Source: Allobacillus saliphilus
GTDB taxonomy: Bacteria > Bacillota > Bacilli > Bacillales > Alkalibacillaceae
Direction: 5' to 3'
NCBI RefSeq assembly: GCF_018138385.1
Contig: NZ_JAGSIE010000002.1
Span: 1 to 54,198, forward strand
Length of the DNA: 54,198 nt
The notes under the pieces are model-generated. The model had not been told where the DNA came from. It saw only the letters and a list, made by a program, of their open reading frames with translations, and did not search any database. Shown here piece after piece: positions 53,631 through 54,198 of the stretch. Every line of letters starts with the position of its first letter. The stretch's first letter is position 1. Both the position numbers and the translations under genes were made by a program.

Positions 53631-54068
53631 CTATCGATAAGCACTCTCACACGTATTCGCAATCGGTTCATAATAGCAATGTTGTTTATATTGTCCGGTG
53701 AATGGTTGACCGTACCAGGTAGGTGGGCAAGGTGCATATGGATTAAAGTACCATAAAGCGTATTTCGATGGATGTCGCCTCCATCGTTGTACGACTTTTC
53801 TTGCTAATTCTCTTTCTACTTCTCTTGCAGGCTGGTAAAATAAATTTCCTTTTTGTACAGCTTCAAAGGAGAAATTTCCGCCTTGAACTTGATAGATGAC
53901 TTCTTCAATCGTTCGTACATCACGAAAATCTAAACAGTCTGCTACGGCACGGTTCACAATAACGTTTCCGACCATCAGCATGCCTAGTCTACCTTCACCC
54001 TCGGCTTCTGCCCGAATCATCCGAGCGATTAAATCGATGTCTTTACTTGTATGTCTGACTCTTGTCAC
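53631..54068 (-). CDS. cwlJ: Spore cortex-lytic cell wall hydrolase CwlJ
   Basis: SleB/CwlJ-family (hydrolase_2) enzyme acting on spore cortex muramic-lactam peptidoglycan at germination. 145 residues, no signal peptide, as for CwlJ: RAEAEGEGRLGMLMVGNV with the catalytic glutamate (Glu21), FSFEAVQKG, FYQPAREVERELAR, LWYFNPYAPCPPTWYGQPF and a CYYEPIANTCE end. GTG 54068 is chosen because GAGGTGAT sits just upstream and the resulting N terminus (MTRVRHTSKDIDL) aligns exactly with CwlJ of B. subtilis; starts at 54074 and 54077 overlap that site. It shows that the organism sporulates. Confidence 0.94.
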   Translation of the reverse strand: MTRVRHTSKDIDLIARMIRAEAEGEGRLGMLMVGNVIVNRAVADCLDFRDVRTIEEVIYQVQGGNFSFEAVQKGNLFYQPAREVERELARKVVQRWRRHPSKYALWYFNPYAPCPPTWYGQPFTGQYKQHCYYEPIANTCESAYR

Positions 54069-54087
54069 ATCCATCACCTCTATCTAT

Positions 54088-54095
54088 ATTGTATG
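54088..54095 (-). promoter_or_regulatory. Sigma-E-like -10 element of cwlJ
   Basis: On the minus strand CATACAAT, an exact match to the sigma-E -10 consensus, 20 bases before the start. No clear ATA-type -35 is visible at the right distance. B. subtilis cwlJ is known to be sigma-E dependent. The remaining bases to 54198 show nothing recognisable. Confidence 0.5.
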
Positions 54096-54198
54096 AATAA
54101 CACAACGTTACATGTTCAATTTTTCTGATTCTTTTATGATCGGAAAGATATGTCTTGTGGCGCACAAACGAAAATTCCGATATGATAAAAAGCGATAC

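Overview
The window looks like a low-GC, spore-forming member of the Bacillaceae. Support: a CwlJ-type spore cortex hydrolase with a sigma-E-like -10 box at the right end, a YwqC/YwqD/YwqE tyrosine-kinase module, Gram-positive Shine-Dalgarno sequences (AAGGAGG, GAGGTGAT), many TTG/GTG starts, LPXTG proteins and lipobox lipoproteins. A halophilic or alkaliphilic bacillus is possible (TupA-like ligase, uronate-rich polymer, acidic surface protein) but is inference. No tRNA, rRNA, IS element, phage gene or CRISPR array was seen.

Layout. 1-1.6 kb, minus strand: capsule tyrosine phosphatase (first 9 codons only), kinase and modulator. 1.8-23.2 kb, plus strand: a Wzx/Wzy-type exopolysaccharide locus. 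It has a membrane 4,6-dehydratase and GalU, then a 680-base untranslated leader with a structured element resembling the eps-associated RNA, then aminotransferase, initiating transferase and acetyltransferase (EpsN-L-M, a bacillosamine-type route), four glycosyltransferase or polymerase genes, UDP-GalNAc dehydrogenase and 4-epimerase, an asparagine-synthetase-like protein, flippase, TupA-like ATP-grasp ligase, UDP-glucose dehydrogenase, UDP-glucuronate epimerase and a second UDP-glucose dehydrogenase. Together these predict a polymer with a diamino-sugar reducing end, rich in uronic acids that may be amidated or carry amino acids. 23.2-27.7 kb: phosphoglucomutase, membrane HtrA-like protease, NERD-TM-OB protein.

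27.9-36.7 kb: a candidate small RNA, a cytosolic histidine kinase, and a sortase-assembled pilus operon (VWA tip protein with IPKTG, backbone pilin with YPKN and LPKTG, two class C sortases, OmpR-type regulator). The kinase and regulator bracket the pilus genes, and the pilus promoter carries a TTAACC-N5-TTAACC direct repeat. 37-43.3 kb: second NERD protein, RecQ, an alpha/beta-hydrolase followed by a lipoprotein and a decayed copy of that lipoprotein's 3' end (a possible effector/immunity pair). 43.4-54 kb: VOC protein, a 59-residue protein, M19 dipeptidase, tctCBA transporter, glycerate kinase, BenE-type transporter, Fic AMP-transferase, CwlJ.

The least explained feature is a set of six intergenic tandem arrays, all with a 21-bp period (about two helical turns) but belonging to three unrelated sequence families: GAAG family at 28.2, 36.8 and 38.1 kb; GTTCAAA family at 48.5 kb; CATAT family at 51.7 and 53.4 kb. 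They sit in gaps between transcription units, several exactly between a terminator and the next promoter. I regard these as the best candidate for an undescribed system.
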